Shown here one piece after another: positions 22,598 through 31,787 of a stretch of 64,000 nt of DNA. Source of the DNA: Rana temporaria (lineage: Eukaryota; Chordata; Amphibia; Anura; Ranidae); contig NC_053489.1 in NCBI RefSeq assembly GCF_905171775.1, forward strand, positions 593,339,344 through 593,403,343, read 5' to 3'. A program made the translations under genes and the position numbers. The notes under the pieces were generated by a model. That model worked only from the letters and a program-made list of their open reading frames with translations. It was not told the origin of the DNA and made no database searches. Each line of letters begins with the position of its first letter. Positions within the stretch are counted from its first letter, which is position 1.

Positions 22598-23060
22598 GTG
22601 TTTTTAGCACGACAGCATCGCGCTGATTCTCGGCAACATGGTTTCCCGAGATCTCGCCGACATCTCGCACTCACTGGAATAGTGACAGCACATCCCAGCA
22701 AGCGCGTCATAGAAGCGACGGGAGATCCGACTTGGATGCTCTGTACCTACCCATGTGATACCTACCCACGTGGGGGGCTCTCCTTACAACCCATAACAGA
22801 CCTAAGGGCCCGGTATGCTCCTGAGGGGGGAACCCATGCCGGATTTTTATTTAAAATCCGGCGGGGACTTCCCCCTCAGGATTCATAACAAACGCCGCAC
22901 ACGTGTAGAATTGGCGAGAATCCAAGTCGGATCTCCCGTCGCTTCTATGACGGCTCTGTCTCCATCGTGGCAAGCCAGCTCGGCGCTGGCTCCCGCGATG
23001 GGGCTCGTAGGTGGTCAATCTCGCCGAGAAAGGGAGCGAGATTGACACAATATCGCGTGC
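22598..23060. repeat. Inverted repeat around an AGACTTGGA-type stem
   Basis: GTCATAGAAGCGACGGGAGA at 22705 and following, through to CTTGGAT, is the inverted copy of 22920-22951 (the stretch ending GTCGCTTCTATGAC). Weaker outer pairing involves CTCGCCGA-rich sequence. There is no coding. The element class is unknown. Confidence 0.65.
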
Positions 23061-23232
23061 ACCTACTGTAGGCTTGTAATTGATGGTATCCAACTTCTAG
23101 AGGTATCCTAGATGGCAGGCAGGAGGGAGAGGTCCAGTGCAATGTGATAAACGTACCAGGAGAAGGATAATCCCAATAGCAGCCTTTGATGTTTAATGGT
23201 TTGGACCCATGTGAGTGGTTCAAAATCACAGC

Positions 23233-23602
23233 TCATGGAAAAGGAATATAAGAGAATGCAAAGATGCACATAGTGTAATTGAATGAATGAATGAATGAAA
23301 AAACTTATATAGCGCGGCACATGCGAACTGAATCGCTTCTGGGCGCTTCTGTATAAGAAGTTTACTTGGCAGTAAAAACAAAGAAATTACACACACATTT
23401 CAGCAATAAAATCAGGCATAAAATCTGTCAGCAGTAGGATCAGCGGGTTCCCGACGCGTTTCGATCTATTAGATCATCATCTGGGGTGCTGATTTTATTG
23501 CTGAAATGTAAGTGTAATTTCTTTGTTTTTACTGCCAAGTAAACTTCTTATACAGAATTACACTATGTGCATCTTTGCATTCTCTTATATTCCTTTTCCA
23601 TG
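23233..23602. repeat. Fold-back element with GACGCGTTTCG loop
   Basis: The left arm (23233-23280 continued at 23347-23412) is the inverted copy of 23484-23602, sharing GAATATAAGAGAATGCAAAG and TTTACTTGGCAGTAAAAACA. A 66-bp stretch with GAATGAATGAATGAATGA and CTTATATAGCGCGG interrupts only the left arm. The loop carries GACGCGTTTCGATCTATTAG. Confidence 0.82.
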
Positions 23603-23766
23603 ACGGCCTATCTAATTTCTTGTGGACCAAAAACACCAGGATAGTACAATTATCCCCCAAATGACCCCTTTTTGGAAAGTAGACAGTCCAAGGTATTTAG
23701 TAAGAGGCATGGCAAGTTTTTTTTTTAAGTTGTAATTTTTTTGTCAACATTTTCTGGAAAATAAAG

Positions 23767-23817
<51 letters not shown>

Positions 23818-23842
23818 CATAATTTCTTTTTACATACTGTCA
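23603..23842. other. Repeat fragment and (TA)n microsatellite
   Basis: CCCAAATGACCCCTTTTTGG and AAAGTAGACAGTCCAAGG are phrases common in old vertebrate DNA-transposon tails. A pure TA run occupies about 23768-23812. Confidence 0.5.
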
Positions 23843-23859
23843 CCAGTGCATTTTTCAAT
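23843..23859. repeat. Target-site duplication of LINE element A, 3' side
   Basis: CCAGTGCATTTTTCAAT recurs exactly at 29872-29888. The 17-bp length is typical of L1-clade insertions. Confidence 0.93.
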
Positions 23860-24394
23860 TTCAATAGTTTTTTATTGTTTTATAAGGTATAAACATACAT
23901 AGAAAACATGTCGTGGTTATACATATGTTAGTACACATGGATGTCCAAAGGCCAACAGAGGTAGACATCCGTATTATACAGTACATTACAGAGTAAGAAT
24001 ACAGCTTTGGGAATGCAATTTTACGATTCAGCAAATAACACACAAACGTGCCTTGGGACCCATCTTCCAGAAGCCACCCCTTGGGTACTTGCTGTGACCT
24101 GTGGAATCGGGCCTATACTATCCCAGCTGCGCATGCTCTCAAAATTGCTGCATAGTGTATGCAACAATACTCTCCACGAGTATTTGTATGTTACTCATAT
24201 AAGAAATTTAAACTATAATGTTGAACATGGAGCAACATGCTCCGTGGTTACTGATATGAACGAAGGTAGCCAAAAATAGCCAAAAATAACGAAAACATAG
24301 AATAAGGAAGAGGAAAAGGAAAAGGAAGGAACCAGCACTTCGCCTTGGACTAAATTTACAACTTATTGATCAGTTTTTAATACTGTAACCGTTC

Positions 24395-27300
24395 TTAATA
24401 TAGGAGTTTGTTAGTGTCGTACCAATCCACCCAGGACTGCCATTGAATAAGAAATGTGGTAGCTCTGCCCTCTGAGTAGGCTAGCATGCGTTCATACATG
24501 AAATGCAAAGATACGGTTTTAACCGCATCTTCTACCTTGGGGCTCACATTGGATCTCCAAAGTCTCAATATGACCAACTTGGCTGCTAGAAGGAGATGTA
24601 TGATACATTTCCTAAAGGGAGGAGGAAAATTCTCTATGCCCAGGTGTAATATGGCTAAGGAAGGTGAGAGGTGTATATTGAGTCCCGTAATCTGGCGCAT
24701 AATTGCAAATATGCTACTCCAGAATCTAGCTAATTTCCCACATGCCCATAATATATGAAAGAGTGATCCCACTTGTGAGCATTGTCTCCAACAAAGTGGG
24801 GATTCTCCATGACCAAACCTAGCGAGTCTAGATGGGGTTAGGTACCACCTTTGAGTAACCTTGTGATAAAGTTCCCATAGGTTGGCACTCTTGGTGGCTG
24901 AGTGTGTGTGTTGTAGTGCTTTGAGCCATTGGTCGTCCGCATAGGGACTACCTAGATCTCTTTCCCATGCTATTAAGGCGTTGCTCTTAGCAAAGATGTC
25001 CTTGTTGTTTAGTAGGTTGTAAATTAGTGTTATACCTTTACACTTGCTTCTCTGAGAGGTGAAAAAAGTTTTTGTTTTCCAGAATATCTTATAGGGTCTA
25101 TATGGTTTACTTTTGAGGAATGACTGCACTCTAAGGAAACTGAATTGTTCGGAGCTAGGGAGATTGTATTGAGTTTGTAATTGCTGAAAGGATTTCAGTT
25201 TCCCCTCCTCTTGAATATCAGAAATCCACTGTACGCCTCCCAGTGACCATCTCTGCAGGTTTAAGTTGGGTATTATTAAAGCTAAGGAGGAGATAGGTAT
25301 GTCCAATCCCACCGTAGGGGTTGAGAGTAGCTCCGCCGAGGCGAAGCTCCTCCATGCCTCCAAAGTAGCTACCATAGGGGGTGCTAAAGTCATTTGCGTG
25401 CTTTTGAGGAATGGACTTGCCAGCAAAAGTGCTCCCAAGTCCCTTCCCGGCGCTTGGTTTTGCTCAAGGGGTCCCCATATTGGGGTTGCCTGGGTTGGGA
25501 ACCAACTTTTAGCTTGTGTTAGAACAGCCGCTTGATGGTAGTCAACAAAGGAGGGAACTCCCATGCCCCCGGCCATCCTATTTTTGCGCAATTTATGAAA
25601 TGCACTGCGTGCTCTTTTTCCCACCCATATATATCTTGATAAATTACTTTGTAATTCCCCGAAGAACTTTTTATTCACCGGTATTGGTACTGTTCTAAAC
25701 ACGTACAGCACCTGTGGTAGTATCTGCATCTTGAAGGCGGCTAATCTACCGGACCATGACAAAATGTGTTTGCTCAGCGCCCTTGTTCCTTCCCTGACCC
25801 TATCCACTAATGGTAAGTAATTGGCGGTGAATAATTGCTCTGGGTAGGCAGTAAGATGGATCCCCAGGTAGTCAAGTGTGTGGTCATTCCATACATAAGG
25901 ATAAGCACTTTGCATAATCATTTTCTCATCGGCACTGACACCCAGATTTAGGATAAAAGATTTGGTATCATTCACCTTGTAATATGATATTTTACCGTAG
26001 TCTCGAAGCAAACCAGAGACCTTTTCCAGGGAAGTCACCGGATTAGTAAGCATCAGTATAACGTCATCAGCGAAAAGGCTGATGACGTGTTTTTTGCCTG
26101 CTATTGTAAACCCATGCACTCCAGGTGCTTGTCTAATGGAAGCCGCAAGCGGTTCCATTAGTAGATTGAAGATAAGGGGTGATAATGGGCACCCCTGCCT
26201 TGTGCCATTCGTGATTCTGAAGGGCTTAGATAGCATTCCGGACGTATAAACTTTGGCCGATGGTACCGTATATAGGGCCATGATCGCTGACAAGAAGTGC
26301 TTTTCAAATCCGTATTTTTTCAAAGCGCATTTCAGGTACATCCAATGCACCCTGTCGAACGCCTTCTCTGCATCCAAAGCTAGGAGCAGAGAAGGCGTTC
26401 GCGTCACTCGTGCTATGTGGGTGATATTGATTAAACGCCGTGTAGCGTCCGATGCTTGTCTGCCTTTCGTAAACCCAGATTGGTCCGGGTCTATTAAAGT
26501 GGGTATAACGTCTACCAATCTTAGTGCTATCATTTTGGCGTAAATCTTGAGGTCAGTATTCAGTAAGGAGATTGGGCGGAAATTTTGAGGAATATCCGGT
26601 GACTTCCCAGGTTTAGGCAGTGTTACAATCAGAGCCTCAAGCATTTCGGGTGGAAAAAACGTCGAGGTCGCAGCTAAATCAAACACCTTCAAAAGATATG
26701 GCCCTAAGATTGTTTGAAAGGTCTTATAATAGTCTCCTATGAGTCCATCAGGGCCCGGGGACTTGTTGGAAGGGAGAGTTTTTATAGCCTGAACCAGTTC
26801 GTTCAGTGTGAAGGGGGAGTTTAGGTCATATGATTGTTCTGGGGTCAGAGTGGGTAAATGGATTTTGGAAAGAAAGTTCTGTATATCGGTTAATGACGGT
26901 TGATAGGTTGCTGAGTCCTGGTCTAAATTATATAGGGAGCTATAATAGTCGCTGAATGCGTCTGCTATGTTTTGAGGGTCATACACCGGTTTCTTGGTCC
27001 TGGGGTGTGTTAAGCGAGCAATCTTGGTTTTGAAACGCTGACCACGTAGATAACGGGCCAGCGCTTTGCCTGCTTTGTTGTTAGTTGAGTAGAAGGACAT
27101 TTTTGCCCATCTATCTTTGGTTTCATAGTCATGTAGTAGAAGGAGCTTGAGGTCATGTCTTAGGGCTGCAAGTCTGGCACTAGTGGATGCGTTGGGATTA
27201 GATTTATTTAGAGTGTCAAGGGCATCTATGTCTTTGAGGAGAGTGGTAAGTTTTAGTTGCTTCTGTTTCTTGGCCCTAGATCCCAGCTGGATAAACACCC

Positions 27301-28168
27301 CTCTGATGAAGGCTTTGTGAGCGTTCCAGAGTGTGAATGGGTTATTCGTGGATTGAGAATTGAGCTGGAAATACTCTTCTAGCTGTTCTCTGATCGTTTC
27401 TTTAGTGGTTGTGTCCTGAATGATGGAAGAGCTAGCTCTCCACACAAAGGCAGCAGTATCAGGATATTTGTCACCGAGAGTCAGGAGGACAGAGGCATGA
27501 TCTGACCACGTGATCGTGTTAATCTTGGTATGTACAACTCTGGTGAGCAGCCATTTATCCAATAGAAACAGATCAATCCTCGAGTATGAGCAATGCCTGT
27601 GTGAGAAAAAGGAGTAATCTCTCTCGGTAGCATGCGTACAACGCCAAGCATCGTACAGATCATGAGACCGCAGGAAATTAGTCAAGGTCGGGCCTCTCCC
27701 CTGGAGCTCCGCAGTGGAGTCCAGCATTGGGTCCGGAACTACATTTAGATCGCCACATAATATCAGGGAACCTTGAAGGGATTTCCTGATCTTACGCATG
27801 AGGTCATTTAAAAAATTAATCTGTCTCTTGTTTGGGACATATACATTCACTAGCGTGTATCTAATACCATTGATATCACATATCAGTACTATATAGCGAC
27901 CAGAGGGATCAGAGTGTTCCTTAATTAAGGAGAAGGAAACCGTGTCCCTGACAGCTATCATTACTCCCCTTTTTTTTGCCTCCATATTGGAGAAGAAGTA
28001 ATGTTGAAAGGATCGGTGTGTACATTTAGGTGGTGCAAGACTATGGAAGTGGGTCTCCTGAACACAGAGAACGTCACACCGCGAGGAGTCAGCTTCCCGC
28101 CAGAGCGACGCCCTCTTAACAGGGTGATTTAAACCATTTGCATTAATCGTTAAAATCTTAACCGGCAT
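24395..28168 (-). CDS. LINE ORF2 protein: endonuclease, reverse transcriptase, zinc knuckle (intact)
   Basis: The frame opens at TTG 28177, but the first ATG is at 28168, giving 1257 residues. The AP-type endonuclease (about 1-235) has N11 in NANGLN, catalytic E38 in QETH, NVYVPN at 108-113, GDLN at 139-142, SRID near 196-199 and S222-D223-H224, all key positions present. The reverse transcriptase (about 440-760) has KSPGPDG, FRPISLLNTDLK, TRQGCPLSP and FADD at 699-702, where most relatives have YADD. The C-terminal zinc knuckle reads CWRQC, then HILWAC (C-x3-C-x7-H-x4-C), followed by FLIQWQSWVDWYD. The protein should nick target DNA and prime cDNA synthesis from element RNA. It lies downstream of ORF1 and is probably translated from the same bicistronic RNA. 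Sequence alone cannot prove activity. Confidence 0.95.
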   Translation of the reverse strand: MPVKILTINANGLNHPVKRASLWREADSSRCDVLCVQETHFHSLAPPKCTHRSFQHYFFSNMEAKKRGVMIAVRDTVSFSLIKEHSDPSGRYIVLICDINGIRYTLVNVYVPNKRQINFLNDLMRKIRKSLQGSLILCGDLNVVPDPMLDSTAELQGRGPTLTNFLRSHDLYDAWRCTHATERDYSFFSHRHCSYSRIDLFLLDKWLLTRVVHTKINTITWSDHASVLLTLGDKYPDTAAFVWRASSSIIQDTTTKETIREQLEEYFQLNSQSTNNPFTLWNAHKAFIRGVFIQLGSRAKKQKQLKLTTLLKDIDALDTLNKSNPNASTSARLAALRHDLKLLLLHDYETKDRWAKMSFYSTNNKAGKALARYLRGQRFKTKIARLTHPRTKKPVYDPQNIADAFSDYYSSLYNLDQDSATYQPSLTDIQNFLSKIHLPTLTPEQSYDLNSPFTLNELVQAIKTLPSNKSPGPDGLIGDYYKTFQTILGPYLLKVFDLAATSTFFPPEMLEALIVTLPKPGKSPDIPQNFRPISLLNTDLKIYAKMIALRLVDVIPTLIDPDQSGFTKGRQASDATRRLINITHIARVTRTPSLLLALDAEKAFDRVHWMYLKCALKKYGFEKHFLSAIMALYTVPSAKVYTSGMLSKPFRITNGTRQGCPLSPLIFNLLMEPLAASIRQAPGVHGFTIAGKKHVISLFADDVILMLTNPVTSLEKVSGLLRDYGKISYYKVNDTKSFILNLGVSADEKMIMQSAYPYVWNDHTLDYLGIHLTAYPEQLFTANYLPLVDRVREGTRALSKHILSWSGRLAAFKMQILPQVLYVFRTVPIPVNKKFFGELQSNLSRYIWVGKRARSAFHKLRKNRMAGGMGVPSFVDYHQAAVLTQAKSWFPTQATPIWGPLEQNQAPGRDLGALLLASPFLKSTQMTLAPPMVATLEAWRSFASAELLSTPTVGLDIPISSLALIIPNLNLQRWSLGGVQWISDIQEEGKLKSFQQLQTQYNLPSSEQFSFLRVQSFLKSKPYRPYKIFWKTKTFFTSQRSKCKGITLIYNLLNNKDIFAKSNALIAWERDLGSPYADDQWLKALQHTHSATKSANLWELYHKVTQRWYLTPSRLARFGHGESPLCWRQCSQVGSLFHILWACGKLARFWSSIFAIMRQITGLNIHLSPSLAILHLGIENFPPPFRKCIIHLLLAAKLVILRLWRSNVSPKVEDAVKTVSLHFMYERMLAYSEGRATTFLIQWQSWVDWYDTNKLLY

Positions 28169-28577
28169 TATAAGCAAAGTAATAAAATGTTATCAACCGG
28201 GGTCTTGTGTACTCACGACCCCTTGTCAGCATAGATAATTCAAGAAGATAGACTGTTCGACAGATAGCGTTGCTCCAGATCAGGTAGAAGTGACACAAGT
28301 CTTTTGCAGCTGGGTGGTTAAAGATGGTGCGGACTGTAGAATCTGAAAGGTGCGGTTCCTGAAAACAAGATTGGTTATGAAAGGAATACAAACGTAAATT
28401 AAACCAAAAAATAAAATAAGATATGAACTGTAAAAGGAGGGCCGAAACGACCCGAGTGCAGAAAATACTGCTCAGATACAGGGGAGCTTAACCGTGGTAG
28501 AGCTCCAAGGCGGGACCCCATAGGGCCAAGAGAATATATGCACAGGGCAATGATATTGGGCCGAGAATTCAATCATT

Positions 28578-29717
28578 TCAGTGGTTCTTAGAGACTTGTT
28601 GCCAATCAGGGGACACCCTGCCGGGTGTGTTAGAACTGGTGGAAGTAGAGTTGTCATCGTGGAGAATCTTCCATTTCTGAAGAAGTTTGAAGCCTTTGGC
28701 TGGGGAGGTAATCACATGCGTAGTTCCATCTTTGGTCACCATCAGCTTCGTTGGAAATCCCCACTTATATACAATGTTGTGATTCCTCAGGGCTTTGGTG
28801 ATAGTATTCAAATTCCTCCGAAGCTGCAGAGTGAACTGCGATAAGTCGGCATAAAACTGTAGGGGAGCATAGTCAGTTCCTCCATGTTCCCCCTTGCGGG
28901 TAATAGACATCAGCTTTTCTTTAGACTGGTAAAAGTGCATTCTGAAAAGAACATCCCTGGGAACATTCTCTGGAATGAAGGAGGGTTTAGGCAAACGATG
29001 GATTCTGTCGATAGACAGCTCTATAGCAGGGATGTCAGGCATTAGGGCCGTCAGCATGGTCATGGCGTATGTGCGCAGACTAGAGGGGGCCACAGTTTCT
29101 GGGATGCCACGTATTTTCACGTTATTTCTACGTGACCTATCCTCTAAATCTGCTAATTTAGCTTTTATCCACAGTTGTTCTTCCTCCGCTGTATCATGAG
29201 CATCCACTAAGTCATTTATGGTGGTTGCATATTCCCCCATCTTGGTTTCAATGTGACTAACTCTTTCACCCACTGCTGATAGTTCAGTGCTAAACTTCCT
29301 CATGCAAGACATCATGTCCCCATGAATAGTGCTCCTTAGAGAGATGAGCATGTCTTTAAGGGTAGTGTCCAGGACGGGCTGATGTTGTGTGGGGAATGAG
29401 ATTATGGAGTCAGGGAGCTCCCTTGTGTCTTCCTGTGAGTCTGTGTTGGATCTTACCTCACACTGCTGGTTGTCAGAGTCGTCCGCTCTGAAACGGGACT
29501 TTGCAGGGCTTCTACTGAGCGGGGAAGAAACTTGTGGTGTCCCTCCAGCCTCAGGGGAGTCTCGGTGGTCTGGCATAGCGATGGCCTGAAAGCGACCATT
29601 GCGGGATCCAGGCATGGAGGAAGCGCCGGCGCCATCTTGCCCACGAGGCAGCGGCGATGAGGAGAAAAAGTCCGTCAGCTTTTTCGGCCGGTGCTCTGCT
29701 TGTCTCTTCCTCGTCAT
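28578..29717 (-). CDS. LINE ORF1 protein: coiled coil, RRM-like and C-terminal RNA-binding domains (intact)
   Basis: The frame extends upstream to a GTG at 29837, but the first ATG is at 29717, giving 379 residues beginning MTRKRQAEHRPKKLTDFF. The N-terminus is basic then Ser/Pro-rich and probably disordered. A heptad-like coiled coil runs about 116-196 and would trimerise the protein. The RRM-like region starts RRNNVKIRGIPE (196-207). The C-terminal domain has PRDVLFRMHF (253-262), FYADLSQFT (288-296) and YKWGFP (317-322), blocks also seen in element B ORF1 and the 44.6-kb fragment. ORF1 proteins of the L1 clade bind element RNA and act as nucleic-acid chaperones. No internal stop is present. 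The 5' untranslated stretch of about 154 bases may hold an internal promoter, which cannot be verified here. Confidence 0.92.
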   Translation of the reverse strand: MTRKRQAEHRPKKLTDFFSSSPLPRGQDGAGASSMPGSRNGRFQAIAMPDHRDSPEAGGTPQVSSPLSRSPAKSRFRADDSDNQQCEVRSNTDSQEDTRELPDSIISFPTQHQPVLDTTLKDMLISLRSTIHGDMMSCMRKFSTELSAVGERVSHIETKMGEYATTINDLVDAHDTAEEEQLWIKAKLADLEDRSRRNNVKIRGIPETVAPSSLRTYAMTMLTALMPDIPAIELSIDRIHRLPKPSFIPENVPRDVLFRMHFYQSKEKLMSITRKGEHGGTDYAPLQFYADLSQFTLQLRRNLNTITKALRNHNIVYKWGFPTKLMVTKDGTTHVITSPAKGFKLLQKWKILHDDNSTSTSSNTPGRVSPDWQQVSKNH

Positions 29718-29871
29718 TGCTTCCCGTTGGTGGGCGAGTGTTCCGCTGCAGTTAGGGTATGTGTGGGCTAGAAATAGAGCCTCAGTGCGCTGTGAGCCGC
29801 TATACAAATCCGCCCTAAGCCGGAGCTCAGGAGTCACACCGCCATCTCGGTGGAGTCCAAGCCACGCCCCC

Positions 29872-29888
29872 CCAGTGCATTTTTCAAT
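29872..29888. repeat. Target-site duplication of LINE element A, 5' side
   Basis: Exact copy of 23843-23859. Element A's 5' G-run ends immediately before it. Confidence 0.93.
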
Positions 29889-29945
29889 AATTTTTTTATA
29901 TACTGTTTTATTTTTATTTTCTTAAGATCTCCTTTTTAACACACT

Positions 29946-30191
29946 GGGGTTGATTTACTAAAGGCAAATCCACTTTGCACTACAAATGCCCTGCAAGTGC
30001 ACTTGTAAGTGCAGTTGCTGTAAATCTAAGGGGTAGATCTGAAATGAGGGGAAGCGCTGCTGATTTTATCATCCAATCATGTACAAGCAAAAATGCTGTT
30101 TTTTATTTTCCTTGCATGTCCCTCTCAGATCTACAGCCACTGCAATTCCACTTGTAGTGCAAAGTGGATTTGCCTTTAGTAAATCAACCCC
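29946..30191. mobile_element. Palindromic MITE with GGGGTTGATTTACTAAAGGC ends
   Basis: The terminal 40 or so bases, GGGGTTGATTTACTAAAGGC then AAATCCACTTTGCACTAC, are repeated inverted at the right end. Imperfect pairing continues inward, through TAGATCTGAAATGAG/CTCTCAGATCTA. It lies 57 bases from the 5' end of LINE A. A related right end occurs at 54280-54297. Confidence 0.85.
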
Positions 30192-31280
30192 TAACAGACC
30201 TACTACCTCCATTATTACAACACTTCAATGCAGTAGCTATTTCCTATAGGCCTGACATCCACATGTATTCTTTAATTATTTTATTTTCAAGGTAACCATT
30301 TTACTGTTTTCTTATTTTAAAGTAAAAATAGGGTATAGGTTTTATTTTTTTTTATGTATTTTGGGTATACGGGCCAACTCACCTGGTATCTGCTCATTTT
30401 GCAAAATCTCCTCACCTTATTCTCCCACAACCTCTCTTAAGCTGTAGGTGATTTTTTTTTAATTCAGCAAACTTTTAAAGTGCCTAGAAAAAAATCACAC
30501 ATTCACTCTGACAATCACCTCAGCTGTGGCATTGTATAAAATTTTAATATCTTATTACAATATTCTCGTCTCCAAAGAACTGTGTATATATCCAGTGGAG
30601 CTGAAAGAGTTTTAAATATTTATAGAGAGACTAATGATTGACCTCTAAAACTGCTTAGTTTGGTTTCTTATCTGTGTATTGTACATTTCCAATTTACTTA
30701 AAGAAAAGGAAAAAAAATACTTGTTCCCCCTTTTTAAGCATTTGCATAGCTTTTGTTTACATGAATGGATTATCTGCACAAAATCCATCTATCTTGTTTT
30801 TCTGTCATCTGTGTTTAAAATGATACAATTTTTGCCGTATTTTACCTTTTATCCAACAAGCCATACTACATTAAAAAAAGATTGCATTCAACAATAGTGT
30901 TATTTCATTGCCACTAGAGGAAAAACTATAAACATTTTGCCCGTTTTGCATGAGAATGTTCCCTGCCAATTCAGCTTGCAGAAATACATGAAGGTTTAAA
31001 TGTACCATTATTGCATTTTACATGTTTCAGCACATTCTGCACTCTTTATTCAATCAGAATGAACTACTGAACCAAAAGAAGGAGACTTAGAGCATATTTC
31101 TGGGTTTGCTGATCTTCATGTGAGAGGTTACAGAGGTGTGTATTTTATTTTCCTTAAAGTAGAACTCCAGAAAGATATGAAAGTATAACTGCACTGTTAA
31201 TGCAGCATCCTCAGCTTTCCCATCCCTTCCTTGCAAAAAAACATATTGTATCTATTTGAAATGGAGTTTCCTGACCCCGT
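30192..31280. other. Anonymous AT-rich sequence between the two full-length LINEs
   Basis: I see no coding family, paired ends or long tandem repeats. Confidence 0.55.
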
Positions 31281-31295
31281 GTTCAAAACCTTTTC
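31281..31295. repeat. Target-site duplication of LINE element B, 3' side
   Basis: GTTCAAAACCTTTTC recurs exactly at 39073-39087. Confidence 0.88.
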
Positions 31296-31787
31296 CTTGT
31301 CAAAATGTCTTTATTTGTATTATGAAAGATAATTATACAATCTTTTACAAGTAAATTTGTTATAAACTTAAATTCCTAGTCTTGATTAAAGTATAATAAA
31401 CAAGGATGACAATGCATCTACTCCAGTTGCAATTCTCTTTCTGTATATGTAACACTATAAACATTCCTAAGATGGAAAGAGATCCATTGATGCAAAATGT
31501 TGTCTTTTGGAGATGTAATTGTTTCATTCTTAAGTCAATAGTCCTGGTGTCCAGGCGCTCTTGTGACTCTAGGAATTCCTGAGCAGTATGAGCTTAACAA
31601 TTAAACCAAACAGAAATGTATCAATAATCTTAATGCTGATAGTGAGGAAAACATGAATAAGAGAGAAAAATTCAAGAAAGGGGGAGGTAAGGATAGGGAG
31701 GGTGGGGTTAGGGGGTCTGCAGGACTAGATCGGGAATCTTTCTACTATATTCAAAATATCAAACAGGTCTTTTGTACTATGGCTGGG

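Larger units (their letters stand above)
23860..29871 (-). mobile_element. Full-length Tx1-type L1 LINE, element A, apparently intact
   Basis: The unit is 6.01 kb, lies on the minus strand and is bounded by a perfect 17-bp duplication. Its 5' end starts GGGGGGGCGTGGCTTGG, and the ORF1 start lies only about 154 bases in. ORF1 (28578-29717), a 409-base spacer, ORF2 (24395-28168) and a roughly 535-base 3' region follow. There is no long A tail. The 3' end reads CTATTGAA, joining the duplication ATTGAAAAATGC. Both ORFs lack stops or frameshifts and no other element is inserted, so this is the youngest LINE in the window and a candidate for activity. Confidence 0.93.

Noticed and set aside
29718..29837. 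Upstream extension of element A ORF1
   Set aside because: The extension starts at GTG and has no ATG. The ATG at 29717 starts a sequence typical of the family (KKLTDFF near the N-terminus).
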